From Vesta saturnalis (taxonomy: Eukaryota > Arthropoda > Insecta > Coleoptera > Lampyridae): 64,000 bases of DNA. Both the position numbers and the translations under genes were made by a program. Under the pieces are notes generated by a model. It ran no database searches. It saw only the letters and a list, made by a program, of their open reading frames with translations, and was not told the DNA's origin. This document shows, piece after piece, positions 13,897-24,489 of this stretch (position 1 is its first letter; each line of letters begins with the position of its first letter). The DNA lies in the NCBI GenBank assembly GCA_036346205.1, contig JARFJB010002193.1:286001-350000 (forward strand), written 5' to 3'.

Positions 13897-14304
13897 CTGT
13901 GGTGTGTGTGTTGTGTGTGTGTGTGTTGTGTGTCTGTGCGTGTCTTGTATTCTGTGTCTTGTGTGTGTGTGTGTGTGCGTGCGGGTGTTCCTGTGTGCGC
14001 GCGCGTGTCTTTGTGTGCGTGTGCGCGTGTGCGCGCGAGTGCGTATTTGTGTGCGTGTGTGCGTATGCGCGTGTTGCGTGTGTGCGTGTTTACATGTGTG
14101 CCTGTGTGCGTGTTGCCTGTGTGCGTGTGTGCGTGTTTATGTTTGCTTTTGTGCGTGTGTACCTGTGTGCGTGTGCGCGTGTGTGCGTGTGTGCAAGTGT
14201 GCGTGTGTACGTGCGTCAATACGTGCCTGTGTTCGTGTGTGCGTGTGCGTGTGTCTGTATGTGTCCTATGCGTCTTGCTGTGCGCGTGTGCGTGTTGTGT
14301 GTGT

Positions 14305-14421
14305 GTTGTATGTATAATGTATGTATGTATGTATGTTGTATGTATGTATGTATGTTGTATTAATGTATGTATGTATTTGTATGTGTATTTGTATGTATGT
14401 ATGTATGTATGTATGTATGTA
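14305..14421 (+). repeat. (TATG)n patch inside the GT array (copy 2)
   Basis: Repeated TATG with TTGTATTAATG and TTTGTATG interruptions. It is followed, as in copy 1, by GTTGTTGTGTGTG and GGGTTGTTTGTG, which marks it as the same higher-order landmark. Confidence 0.85.
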
Positions 14422-14892
14422 TTTGTGTGTGTTGTTGTGTGTGTGTGTGTGGGTTGTTTGTGTGTGCGTGTGCGTGTGCATGTGTGCGTGTGTGCGTCGT
14501 GAGTGTGCGTGTGTTGTGCGTGTCGTGTGTGTGTCGTGTCTGGTTGTGTGTGCCTGTGCGGTGTGCTGTGTGGGTATGTGCGGTGTGCGGTGTGCGTGTG
14601 TTTGTGTGTGTGTTCGTAGAGTGTGGTGTGTCGCGCATTTGGCGTGTGTGGCGGTGTGCGTGTGGTGGGTGTGTGTGTGTTCCTGCGAGTTTGTGTGTGC
14701 GTGCGTGTGTGCGTGTGTGCGTGTGTGTGCCTGTGTGTGTGCGTGTGAGCGTGTTTGCGCGTGTGTGTGCGTGTTTGCGTGTGTCCGTTTGTGTGCGAGT
14801 ATGTGTGTGTGCGACGTTTGGCTGTGGCTATGTGTGTCCCTTTGTGTCTGTGTGTCTGTGTGTCTGTGTGTCTGTGTGTCTGTGTGTCTTTG

Positions 14893-14927
<35 letters not shown>

Positions 14928-15727
14928 TGTGTGTCTGTGTCCGTGTGTCCGTGTATCCGTGTGTCTGTGTGTCTGTGTGTCTGTGTGCCTGTGTGCCGTT
15001 GTGTCTGTATGTCTGTGTGTCTGTGTGCCTGTGTGTCTGTATGTCTGTGTTTCTGTGTGTCTGTGTGCCGCTGTGTCTGTATGTCTGTGTGTTTGTGTGC
15101 CTGTGTGTCAGTATGTCTATGTTTCTGTGTCTCTGTGACTTGTGTGTGTGTGCGCGTGTGAGTGTGCGTAGTGTGTGTGTGCGCGCGGTTTTTTGCGCTT
15201 GTGTGCGTGGTCTGAGTGCGTGTCTGCGTGTGCGTGTTTGGTGTTGCGTTGTGCGTGTCCAATGTGCCTGTGTTCGTGTGTCTGTGTCGTGTGTCTGTGT
15301 GCGTGGGTGCGTGTGTGCGTGTGCGTGTGTGCGGTGTGTGCTGTGTGTGTGTTCGTGCGAGTGTGCGTGTGGCGCGGCGTGCGTGTGTTGCGTGTTGTGC
15401 CTGTGTGTGTGAGCGTGTTTGCGCGTGTGTGTGCGTGTTTGCGTGTGTCCGTGTGTGCGAGTATGTGTGTGTGTCACGTCGCGGCGTGTCTATGTGTGTG
15501 CCTTGTGGTGTGCCTGTGTGTCTGTGTGTTTTGTGTCTTGTGTCTGTGTTTGTGTCTTGTGTCTTGTGTCTTGTGTCTGTGTTTGTGTCTTGTGTCTGTG
15601 TGTTGTGTGCCTGTGTCTGTGTTTGTGTGTCTATGTGTCTTGTGTCTTGTGTCTGTGTGTCAATGTGTCTTGTGTCTGTGTGTCTGAATGTCTGTGTGTC
15701 TGTGTGTCTGTGTGTCTGTGTGTCTGT

Positions 15728-15770
<43 letters not shown>

Positions 15771-16716
15771 TGTGTGTCTGTCTGTCTGTGTGTCTGTGTG
15801 TTTGTGTGTCTGTGTGTCTGTGTCTGTGTCTGTGTGTCTGTGTGTCTGTGTGTCTGTGTGTCTGTGTGTCTGTGTGTCTGCGTGTCTGTGTCTGTGTGTC
15901 TGTGTGTCGGCGTGTCTGTGTGCCTGTGTGCCGTTGTGTCTCTATGTTTGTGTGTCTGTTTGCCTGTGTGCCTGTGGGTCTGTATGTCTGTGTTTCTGTG
16001 TGTCTGTGTGCCGTTGTGTCTGTATGTCTGTGTGTTTGTGTTGCTGTGTGTCTGTATGTCTGTGTTTCTGTGTGTCTGTGTGACTGTGTGTGTAAGTGTG
16101 CGCGTGTGTGAGTGTGCGTACGTGAGTGCGTGTGTGCGCGCGCGGGTTTTTGTGTGCTTGTATGCGTGTGTGCGTGAGTGCGTGTCTGCGTGTGTGCGTG
16201 TTTGCGTGTTGCGTTTGTTCGTGTGCCAATGTGTGCCTGTGTTCGTGCGTGCGTGTGCGTGTGTGCCTGTGTGCGTGCGTGCGTGTGTGCGTGTGTGCGT
16301 GTGTGTGTGCGTGTGTGCGTGTGTGTGTTTGTTCCTGCGAGTGTGTGCGTGTGTGTGTGTTCGTGCGAGTGTGCGTGTGTGCGCGTGTGCCTGTGTATGT
16401 GCGTGTGAGCGTGTTTGCGCGTGTGTGTGCGTGTGTCTGTGTGTCTGTGTGTCTGAGTGTCTGTGTGTCTGTGTGTCTGTGTGTCTGTGTGTCTGTGGGT
16501 CTGTGTGTCTGAGTGTCTGTGTGTCTGTTCGTCTGTGTGTCTGTGTGTCTGAGTGTCTGTGTATCTGTGAGTCTGTGTGTCTGTGTTTCTGTGTGCCTGA
16601 GTGTCTGTATGTTTGTCTTTCAGTGTGTCTGTGTGTGTGCGTGTGTGTGTGCGTGTGTGCGTGTGAGCGTGTTTGCGCGTGTGTGTGCGTTTTTGCGTGT
16701 GTCCGTGTGTGTGCGA

Positions 16717-16762
<46 letters not shown>

Positions 16763-17022
16763 ACGTACGTTCGAGCGTGTGGCGTATGTGAGTGTCTGAG
16801 TGGCTGTGTCTGAGTGTCTGTGTTTTTGTGTGTCTGTGGGTCTGTGTGTCTGGTTGTCTGTGTGTCTGTGTGTCTGTGTGTCTGTGTGTCTGTGTGCCTG
16901 TGTGTCTGTGTATCTGTGTGTCTGTGTGTCTGTGTGTCTGTGTGTCTGTGTGTCAATGTGTCTGTGTGTCTGTGTGTCTGAATGTCTGTGTGTCTTGTGT
17001 CTGTGTGTCTGTGTCTTGTGTC

Positions 17023-17063
<41 letters not shown>

Positions 17064-17888
17064 GTGTGTCTGTGTCTGTCTGTCTGTGTGTCTGTGTGTG
17101 TGTGTCTGTGTGCTGTGTCTGGTGTCTGTGTGTCTGTGTGTCTGTGTCTGTGTGTCTGTGTGTCTGTGTGTCTGCGGTGTCTGTGTCTTGTGTCTTGTGT
17201 CAGCGTGTCTGTGCCTGTGTGCCGTGTGTCTCTATGTTTGTGTTCTGTTTGTCTGTGTGCCTGTGTGTCTGTATGTCTGTGTTTCTGTGTGTCTGTGTGC
17301 CGTTGTGTCTGTATGTCTGTGTGTTTGTGTGCCTGTGTGTCAGTATGTCTATGTTTCTGTGTCTCTGTGTGACTGTGTGTGTAAGTGTGCGCGCGTGTGA
17401 GTGTGCGTACGTGTGTGCGTGTGTGCGCGCGTGTTTTTGTGCGCTTGTGTGCGTGAGTGCGTGAGTGCGTGTCTGCGTGTGTGCGTGTTTGCGTGTTGCG
17501 TGTGTGCGTGTGCCAATGTGTGCCTGTGTTCGTGTGTGCGTGTGTGCGTGTGTGCCTGTGTGCGTGCGTGCGTGTGTGCGTGTGTGCGTGTGTGTGCGTG
17601 TGTGCGGTGTGTGTGTGTTCCTGCGAGTGTGTGTGTGTGTGTGTGTTCGTGCGAGTGTGCGTGTGTGCGCGCGTGTGCTTGTGTATGTGCGTGTGAGCGT
17701 GTTTGCGCGTGTGTGTGCGTGTGTCTGTGTGTCTGTGTGTCTGAGTGTCTGTGTGTCTGTGTGTCTGAGTGTCTGTGTATCTGTGAGTCTGTGTGTCTGT
17801 GTTTCTGTGTGCCTGAGTGTCTGTATGTTTGTCTTTCAGTGTGTCTGTGTGTGTGCGTGTGTGTGTGCGTGTGTGGTGTGTGTGCCTA

Positions 17889-17919
<31 letters not shown>

Positions 17920-17967
17920 TGTGCGTGTTGGCGGTGTGTGCGTTTTCGTGTGTCCGTGTGTGTGCAG

Positions 17968-18017
<50 letters not shown>

Positions 18018-18633
18018 TGTCGTACGTTCAGGCGGGGTATGTGAGTGTCTTGGCTGTGTCTAGTGTCTGTGTGTTTGTGTGTCTGTGGGTCTGTGTGTCT
18101 GGTTGTCTGTGTGTCTGTGTGTCTGTGTGTTGTGTCTGTGTGCCTTGTGTCTTTATCTGTGTGTCTTGTGTCTGTGTGTCAATGTGTCTGTGTGTCTGTG
18201 TCTGAATGTCTGTGTGTCTGTGTGTCTGTGTCTGTGTGTCTGTGTGTTGAGTGTCTGTGTGTCTGTGCGTCTTGTTTGTGTCTGGTGTTGTTTGTGTTTG
18301 TGTCTGTGTGTCTGTGTCTGTGTCTGTGTTCTGTGTCCTTGTGTCTGTGTTTCTTGCCTGGGTGTCTGTTTTTCTTTCACTGTGTCTGTGTGTGTGTGTG
18401 GGTTTGTGTATTGTGTGTGTGTTGTGTGTGTGTTTTGTGTGTATCTTGTGTGTGACTGTGTGTTGGCGCGCGTGTTTTGGTGTTGTGTGCGGTGTGGTGT
18501 GTGCGTGTGTCCGTGTGCGTATGTGCGTGTGTGAATGCGCCTGTGTTCGGTGTGCGTGTGCGGTGTGCGTGTGGCGTTGTGCGTGGGCGCGTGGTGCTGG
18601 TGTGCGCGTGTGTTGTGTGTGGGTGTTTGTGTG

Positions 18634-18681
<48 letters not shown>

Positions 18682-18957
18682 TGTGTGTTTGTGTGTGTGT
18701 TTGTGTTGTTTGGTGTTGTTGCTGTGTTTAGTGCGCGCGCGGCTTTTGTCTTGTGTGTGTCGGTGTGTGCGTGTGTGCGGTGTCGTGTGCGTGGTGTTTC
18801 GTGTGTGCGTGTGTGCGTGTGGGTATGTGCGTGTGAATTGCGCCTTGTTCGGTGTGCGTGTGCGTGTGTGTGCGCGTGTGCGTGCCGCGTGTCGCCTTGC
18901 GGGTGTGCGCGGTGTTTGTGTGGCGTGTATTTGTGTATGTGTTTGTGTTTTTTGTGT

Positions 18958-19000
<43 letters not shown>

Positions 19001-19026
19001 TGTGTGTTGTGCGTGTCTGTGTTGTT

Positions 19027-19065
<39 letters not shown>

Positions 19066-19378
19066 GGTGTTGCGCGGTATCTTGTCTTGTGCGTGTGTGC
19101 GTGTGTTGTGGGTGTGCGTGTGTGCATATGCGTATGTGGGTGTCGTTGCGCGTGTTGCCTGTGTGCGTGTGCGTGTTTTGTGCTTTGTGGTGTGTACGAG
19201 TGTGCGTGTGCGTGGGTGTGCGTGTGCGCTTGTGTGCGGTGTGCGTGTGTCGTGTGTGTGTGCGGTGTGCGTGTGTGCGTGTGTACGTCGTCATATGTCC
19301 TGTGTTCGGTGTGCGTTGGTGTGTGCGTGTGTGCGTTGTGTGTGTGTGTGTGTGTGTGTGTGTTGTGTCTGTGTGTGT

Positions 19379-19440
19379 GTTGTATGTTGTATTATATATG
19401 TATTATGTATTATTTGTATTATGTATGTATGTATGTATGT
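19379..19440 (+). repeat. (TATG)n/TTAT patch inside the GT array (copy 3)
   Basis: TTGTATGTTGTATTATATATG, further TATTATG units and four TATG units, bounded by pure GT. It is the third A-containing island of the array and shares the TTGTATG/TATTATG make-up of the first two. Confidence 0.8.
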
Positions 19441-20403
19441 GTGTGTGTGTGTGTTTGTGTGTGTGGTCGTGGTGTGCGTGTGCAATTGCGTGTGCGTGTG
19501 TGCGTGTGTGTGCGTGTGTCGTGCGCATTGTGTGTGGTTGTGCGTGTGTGCTTGTGTGTGTGCGTTGTGTGCGTTGTGCGTGTGTGTTTGTGTGTGTTGT
19601 GTTCTGGGTGCGGTGTGGCGCATTAGTGCGTGTGGCGCGGCGTGCGTGTGTGCGTGTGTGAGCGTGGGTGGTGTGTGTGTTCCTGCGGTGTGTGTGTGTG
19701 TGTGTGTTCGTGCGGTGTGCGTTGTGCGCGCGTGCCCGTGGGTGTGTGGGTGTGCGCGTGTGCGTGTGTGCGTGTGTGCCTGTGTGTGTGCGTGGCGTGT
19801 TTTCGCGTGTGTCGTGTTTGCGGTGTCCGTTTGTGTGATTGTGTGTGTGTGTGTGTGTGTGTGTGGTCGTACGTGTGTCTTGTGTCTTGTGTCTGTGTGT
19901 CTATGTGTCTGTGTGTCTGTGTGTCTTGTGTCTGTGTGTTGTTGTGTGTGTGTGTCTTTGTGTTGTCTGTGTGTCTGTGTCTTGTGTCTGTGTGTCTTTG
20001 TTTGTCTGTGCGTCTGGTGTCTGGTATCTTGTGTCTGTGTGCCTGTGTGTTATTGACTGTCTGTGTATCTGTGTCTGTGTGTCTGTGTGTCTGTGTGTCT
20101 TGTGTGTGTGTGTGTGTGTGTGTGTGTCCATTGTCCTATGTCCGGTGTCCGTGTATCAGTGTGTCTTGTCTGTGTGTTTGTGTGTCTTGTGTCTTTGTGT
20201 CTGTGTTGTGTGTCTGTGTTGTGTGTGTGGTGTGTGTTGTGTCTGTGTCTGTGTGTCTGTGTGTCTGTTGTTGTGTCTTGTGTCTGTGTTTGTGTGTCTG
20301 TACGTCTGTGTCTGTGTCTGTGTGCCTGTGCGTCTGTGTGTCTGTGTGTCTGTTTGTCTGTGTGTCTGTGTTTGTGTGTTGTGTGTCTGTGTCTCTGTGT
20401 CCC

Positions 20404-20451
<48 letters not shown>

Positions 20452-20640
20452 TGTGTACGTGTGCGCGCGTGTGTATGCGTGTGTGCGTGTGTGCGTAGTT
20501 TGTGCTTGTGTGCGTGTTTGCGTGTGTGCGTGTCTCTGTCTGCCTCTGCGCATGTATCTGTGTCTCTGTCTGTGGCAGTGCCTGTGCCTGTCCCTCTGTC
20601 TGTGTCTGTGCCTGTGCCTATGTCGGTGTCTGTGTGCGTG

Positions 20641-21275
20641 TCCGTGTCCGTGTCCGTGTCCGTGTCCTGTCGTGTCCGTGTCCGTGTCCTGTCGTGTCCT
20701 GTCCGTGTATGTCGTGTCGTGTCGTTCCGTTCCGTGTCCGTGTCCGTTCCGTGTCCGTGTCCGTGTCCGTGTCCGTGTCCGTGTCCGTTGTCGTGTCCGT
20801 GTCCGTGTCCTTCTTTCCGTGTCCGTGTCCGTGTCCGTATTTCCGTGTCCGTGTCCGTGTCCGTGTCGTGTCCGTGTCGATGTCCGTCCGTGTCTGTGTC
20901 CGTGTCTGTGTCCGTGTCCGTGTCCGTGTCCGTGTCGTGTCGTCGTGTCCGTGTGTGCCGTATCCGTGTCCGTGTCCGTGTCCGTGTCCTTGTCCGTTCC
21001 GTGTCGTGTCCTGTCCGTATCCGTGTCGTGTCCTTGTCCGTGTCCGTGTCCGTGTCCTGTCCTTGTGTCCGTGTCCGTGTCCGTGTCCGTGTCCGTTGTC
21101 CGTGTCGTGTCCGTGTCCGTGTCCGTGCGCGTGTCCGTGTCCGTGTGGTGTCTGTGTCCGTGTCTTGTCCGTGTCCGTGTCCGTGTCCGTGTCCGTGTCC
21201 GTGTTATCCGTGTCCGTGTCCTGTGTGTCCGTGTCGTGTCCGTGTCCGTGTCTTGTGTCCGTGTCCGTGTCTTGG
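20641..21275 (+). repeat. (GTGTCC)n minisatellite block
   Basis: About 630 bases of GTGTCC hexamers with occasional one-base drops (GTGTC, GTCC). The block is sharply different from the GTGTCT-rich DNA before it and from the pure GTGTCT block after it. Confidence 0.95.
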
Positions 21276-21582
21276 TCTGTGTCTGTGTCTGTCTGTATCT
21301 GTGTCTGTGTCTGTGTCTGTGTCTGTGTCTGTGTCTGTGCCTGTGTCTGTGTCTGTGTCTGTGTCTGTGTCTGTGTCTGTGTCTGTGTCTGTGTCTGTGT
21401 CTGTGTCTGTGTCTGTGTCTGAGTCTGTATCTGTGTCTGTGTCTGTGTCTGTGCCTGTCTCTGTGTCTGTGTCTGTGTCTGTGTCTGTGTCTGTGCCTGT
21501 GTCTGTGTCTGTGTCTGTATCTGTGTCTGTGTCTGTGTCTGTGTCTGTGTCTGATTCTGTGTCTGTGTCTGTGTCTATGTCT
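21276..21582 (+). repeat. (GTGTCT)n minisatellite block
   Basis: About 300 bases of nearly perfect GTGTCT hexamers with rare single substitutions (GTGCCT, GTATCT, GAGTCT). It lies directly between the GTGTCC and GTGTGC blocks. Confidence 0.95.
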
Positions 21583-21888
21583 GTGTGTGTGCGTGTTCGT
21601 GTGCGTGTGCGTGTGCGTGTGCGTGTGCGTGTGCGTGTGCTTGTGCGTGTGCGTGTGCGTGTGCGTGTGCGTGTGCTTGTGCGTGTGCGTGTGCGTGTGC
21701 GTATGCGTGTGCGTGTGCGTGTGCGTGTGCTTGTGCGTGTGCGTGTGCGTGTGCGTGTGCGTGTGCGTGTGCTTGTGCGTGTGCGTGTGCGTGTGCGTAT
21801 GCTGTGCGTGTGTGTCGTGTGCTTGTGCGTGAGCATGTGCGTGTGCGTGTGCGTGTGCGTGTGTTCGTGTGCGTGTGCGTGTGCGTGT
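21583..21888 (+). repeat. (GTGTGC)n minisatellite block
   Basis: About 300 bases of GTGTGC hexamers with regularly spaced GTGCTT variants at 36- or 42-base intervals in the first half, which suggests a larger repeat unit. It is followed by pure (GT)n at 21889-21945. Confidence 0.92.
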
Positions 21889-21889
<1 letters not shown>

Positions 21890-21946
<57 letters not shown>

Positions 21947-23325
21947 TTGTGTATGTCTATGTGGATGTATGTTAGTATCCACGATAACTCCAGAACGAAT
22001 ACACCTACTTAAAGTTTTGTATATAAGCTTGTTTTCATTTCGCTGATTAGATTTTGGGGCGTGAGGGGGGGGTGATTAGGGAAGTTTACGAAATAGTTCA
22101 AAAACAGCTACATATTTCAAAGATATAGAAATACCTAGATATAGACCTTAAATATGTCGATTATTTATGTTATGTGGAATTTTTGATACGACACATAATT
22201 TAGTGCCAAAAAAGATTTCTGAGGTACAATTTAAGTGTTAGTTGAAATATTTTTAATATCTGAATAACTATTAACTTTATAAGATAAAATGTAGACATAT
22301 TTAAAGAAAAAAGTTTTATTTTACATAACTTTTCTTTATAAAGTTTCTTAATATAGCACAAGGTGAGTCAAAAAGTTATATAACATGAATGAAAACGGTT
22401 AAATTGTATAATTGATATCTCATAGAAGCGGACGGATTGGAATTTTTTTTAAGTTAAAATATAGTTATGTCTGTTAATCTCTATCTGTCATGAAGTTTTA
22501 AACGTCCTTCGGACGTAGTTTATTATTTTTGTTTCTGCAATTTTGCCTGCTTTCGTTATTAACGTGTAAAGAAGAGGTTGCATAATTATTCTAAATATAT
22601 CTACTGCGTAACACCACACGACTTTCCAACCTACAAAATGGAGATGAAATAATTTTAATAACATTTGTTTAAGGATAATTCTGCAACCTCTTTTTATACG
22701 GACATAACGAAAACAGGCAACATTGTAAAACAAAACAATAATATATGTCAGAATGACGTTTAAAACTTCATGTCAGATAGAGATTGATAGCTATAAGTAC
22801 ATGTTAATGTAAAAAATATCCCAAAGACACCCGCTTCTATAACCATATCGATAATACAGCTTCAGTATTTTCAATAATATTTTATTTTACATTTATTTCG
22901 CTTTACATTAAAAAAGTTTATAAAGAAAATTTATGTAAAATTAAATTTTCTTTAAAAAATTAATCGTTATTCAGATAATGAAAAAATTCTACCTTATGAA
23001 TTTTTTTGCCGCTAAATTACGCGTCGTATAAAAAATTACATAGAACATAATTAATCGATATGTTTAAGGTCTATATCTTGGTATTTTTATATCTTTGTAA
23101 TGCGCAGCTAGTTAAAAATATTTAATAAAAACCAAAAACTGCCTCTAACAAAACCCCCTCACCGCCGCTGGATTTCTCCCATAATCTAATCTGCTCTAAG
23201 CGAAATGAAGACAAGCTTAAATACAAAATTTTAAATACGTAGGTATTTTCGTTATGGAGTTATCATGGATACTAGCATACATCCACACAGACATACACAC
23301 ACACGCACACACACACGGACACACA
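21890..23325. mobile_element. Long inverted (foldback) repeat, about 1.4 kb
   Basis: The left arm (about 21890-22590) is the imperfect reverse complement of the right arm (about 22660-23325). Paired landmarks, outermost first: GGATGTATGTTAGTATCCA with TGGATACTAGCATACATCC; AAGCTTGTTTTCATTTCGCT with AGCGAAATGAAGACAAGCTT; AGACCTTAAATATGTCGAT with ATCGATATGTTTAAGGTCT; ATAGAAGCGG with CCGCTTCTAT; GTCATGAAGTTTTAAACGTC with GACGTTTAAAACTTCATGTC. A loop of about 70 bases lies near 22591-22660. Both arms end in a GT/CA tract; on the left this tract merges with the 13.7 kb array. No coding capacity is visible, so this is a non-autonomous foldback or MITE-like family. Partial copies lie at 3145-3480. 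Confidence 0.85.
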
Positions 23326-23329
23326 TTAG

Positions 23330-23940
23330 TGTTGGGGTGAAAGAAAACAAGGAGGCCTATAGTTGTCTTACGAAATGAAATCGGTGTTAGTTTAAAATCA
23401 CGTGTGTATTATCAAAATTGGAAATGAAAGTCAACTTGTTTATTTCTCCTCAGGTAATTGTCCATTTTCAAAAACGAAATAGGGCGTTCTACTTTGTTTA
23501 TAAACATAGAGCCCCTTTGTGAGAGATGTTTCAGACTTTATTGTATGTAAAATGTAACCAATTTAAAAGTAAAACGTATTTTTAGCACTGTACGCAAAAC
23601 CTGCAATAGTGTTACAAACTAATTTGATGCTTGTATATTGACAGTAATGCCGAATGAATTTTTGAAATGTAGTTGACCTTAGCAAGCTATAAGTTAAGCT
23701 AAACCAGTATTTTTGAATTGTAAGCTGATTTTTGCAAGTTGCAAGTTATGATTTGATTGATTGAGATTGATTGGTTGAGGTTTATTTGCGGATGATCGAC
23801 AGCTTTGCCACACCGGTGCCCTCTCGTTTTAGGGAGAGTACCAGCTCTGAGTGTCGTTAGCCTTATCTGCAAAGTAAGCGGTCGCTCACAGGAGATAGGT
23901 TTATATAGGGGGAGAATTGTTCCCTGAAGGATTATGAATT
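23330..23940. other. Intergenic DNA
   Basis: No gene or repeat boundary recognised. A short stretch near 23408-23430 (TATTATCAAAATTGGAAATG) resembles 56828-56850, too short to define a repeat. Confidence 0.5.
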
Positions 23941-23944
23941 GCTT

Positions 23945-24475
23945 ATCCTAAAATGACCCACACCCTCGTACGAAGTCCTACGAAGTCACAAAATGGATTC
24001 CGAAAATGACCGATACTCTGACACGAAGTTCAAACGCCGACGGCCGATGTCCCACGAAAACACAAAACGGTCTCCGAAAACGGCCTACACCCTCACACGA
24101 AGTTCAGATGCCGCCGACACCCGAAGGCGCAAAAATGGTCTCCGAAAACGGCCGACACCCTTCGGCGGTTGCACGAAGTTCAGGCGTCACGACGCCTGGA
24201 CCGCAAAAAAGTCGCAGGATGTTGAATTAAAATGAACCAAGATGTATCTGGACCAACCGCACCCTTGGACTGAAAGCCTTAATTAGGGTTAAAACGACAT
24301 CAAGGGGTTGAAAATTCCATCAAGGGGATGAAAAGACCCCCAAAAATAAGCAGTAAAAAAAATGGGCGGGGTCTCCGAGTGAATGATCTGCGAAAACATC
24401 CGACACCCCTTTGCGATTGCACGAAGTTCAGACGCCAGGCGTCGCGTCGCCGGGCGTCGTTGGCCCTCAGCTGCA
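23945..24475 (+). repeat. GC-rich degenerate tandem repeat
   Basis: At least three degenerate units of roughly 60-70 bases, each with a CAAAA(A/T/C)GG(A/T)..TCCGAAAA core, a GACAC/ACACC stretch and CACGAAGTTCA. Units start near 23990, 24060 and 24130, with a further separated one at 24390-24440. A short repeat CATCAAGGGG(A/T)TGAAAA occurs twice at 24300-24330. The patch is CpG-rich and stands out from the AT-rich surroundings. The open frames over it have no recognisable protein motif. Confidence 0.7.
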
Positions 24476-24489
24476 GCCCTTCTATTACT

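Larger units (their letters stand above)
8255..21945 (+). repeat. 13.7 kb G/T-strand higher-order repeat array
   Basis: The + strand is T and G with minor C and almost no A for about 13.7 kb. Basic units are GTGTGC, GTGTCT, GTGTCC and plain GT. Blocks alternate in a recurring order. First comes a GTGTGC-rich block. Next is a landmark with CGTACGTT..GAGCGTGTGGCGTATG (near 9417, 12135, 13065, 14812, 15475, 16760, 18020, 19864). A GTGTCT-rich block follows, then TTTGTCTTTCAG (near 10911, 12405, 13509, 16612, 17828 and a variant at 18369). After that come pure (GT)n and a GCGCGCGTTTT-type landmark (near 11115, 12547, 13647, 15179, 16135, 17425, 18465, 18732). Spacing runs from about 0.6 to 2.7 kb. 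Long open frames in all phases are a by-product of missing A. Alternating purine-pyrimidine DNA of this kind is known to favour left-handed (Z) DNA. Confidence 0.95.

Noticed and set aside
8255..21945. Telomere or CRISPR array
   Set aside because: There is no TTAGG/TCAGG unit, and no constant repeat with unique spacers; the variation is degenerate simple repeat.
23993..24235. Two overlapping frames of 74-80 codons
   Set aside because: They lie on a degenerate tandem repeat, and both frames read the same repeated words with no known domain.
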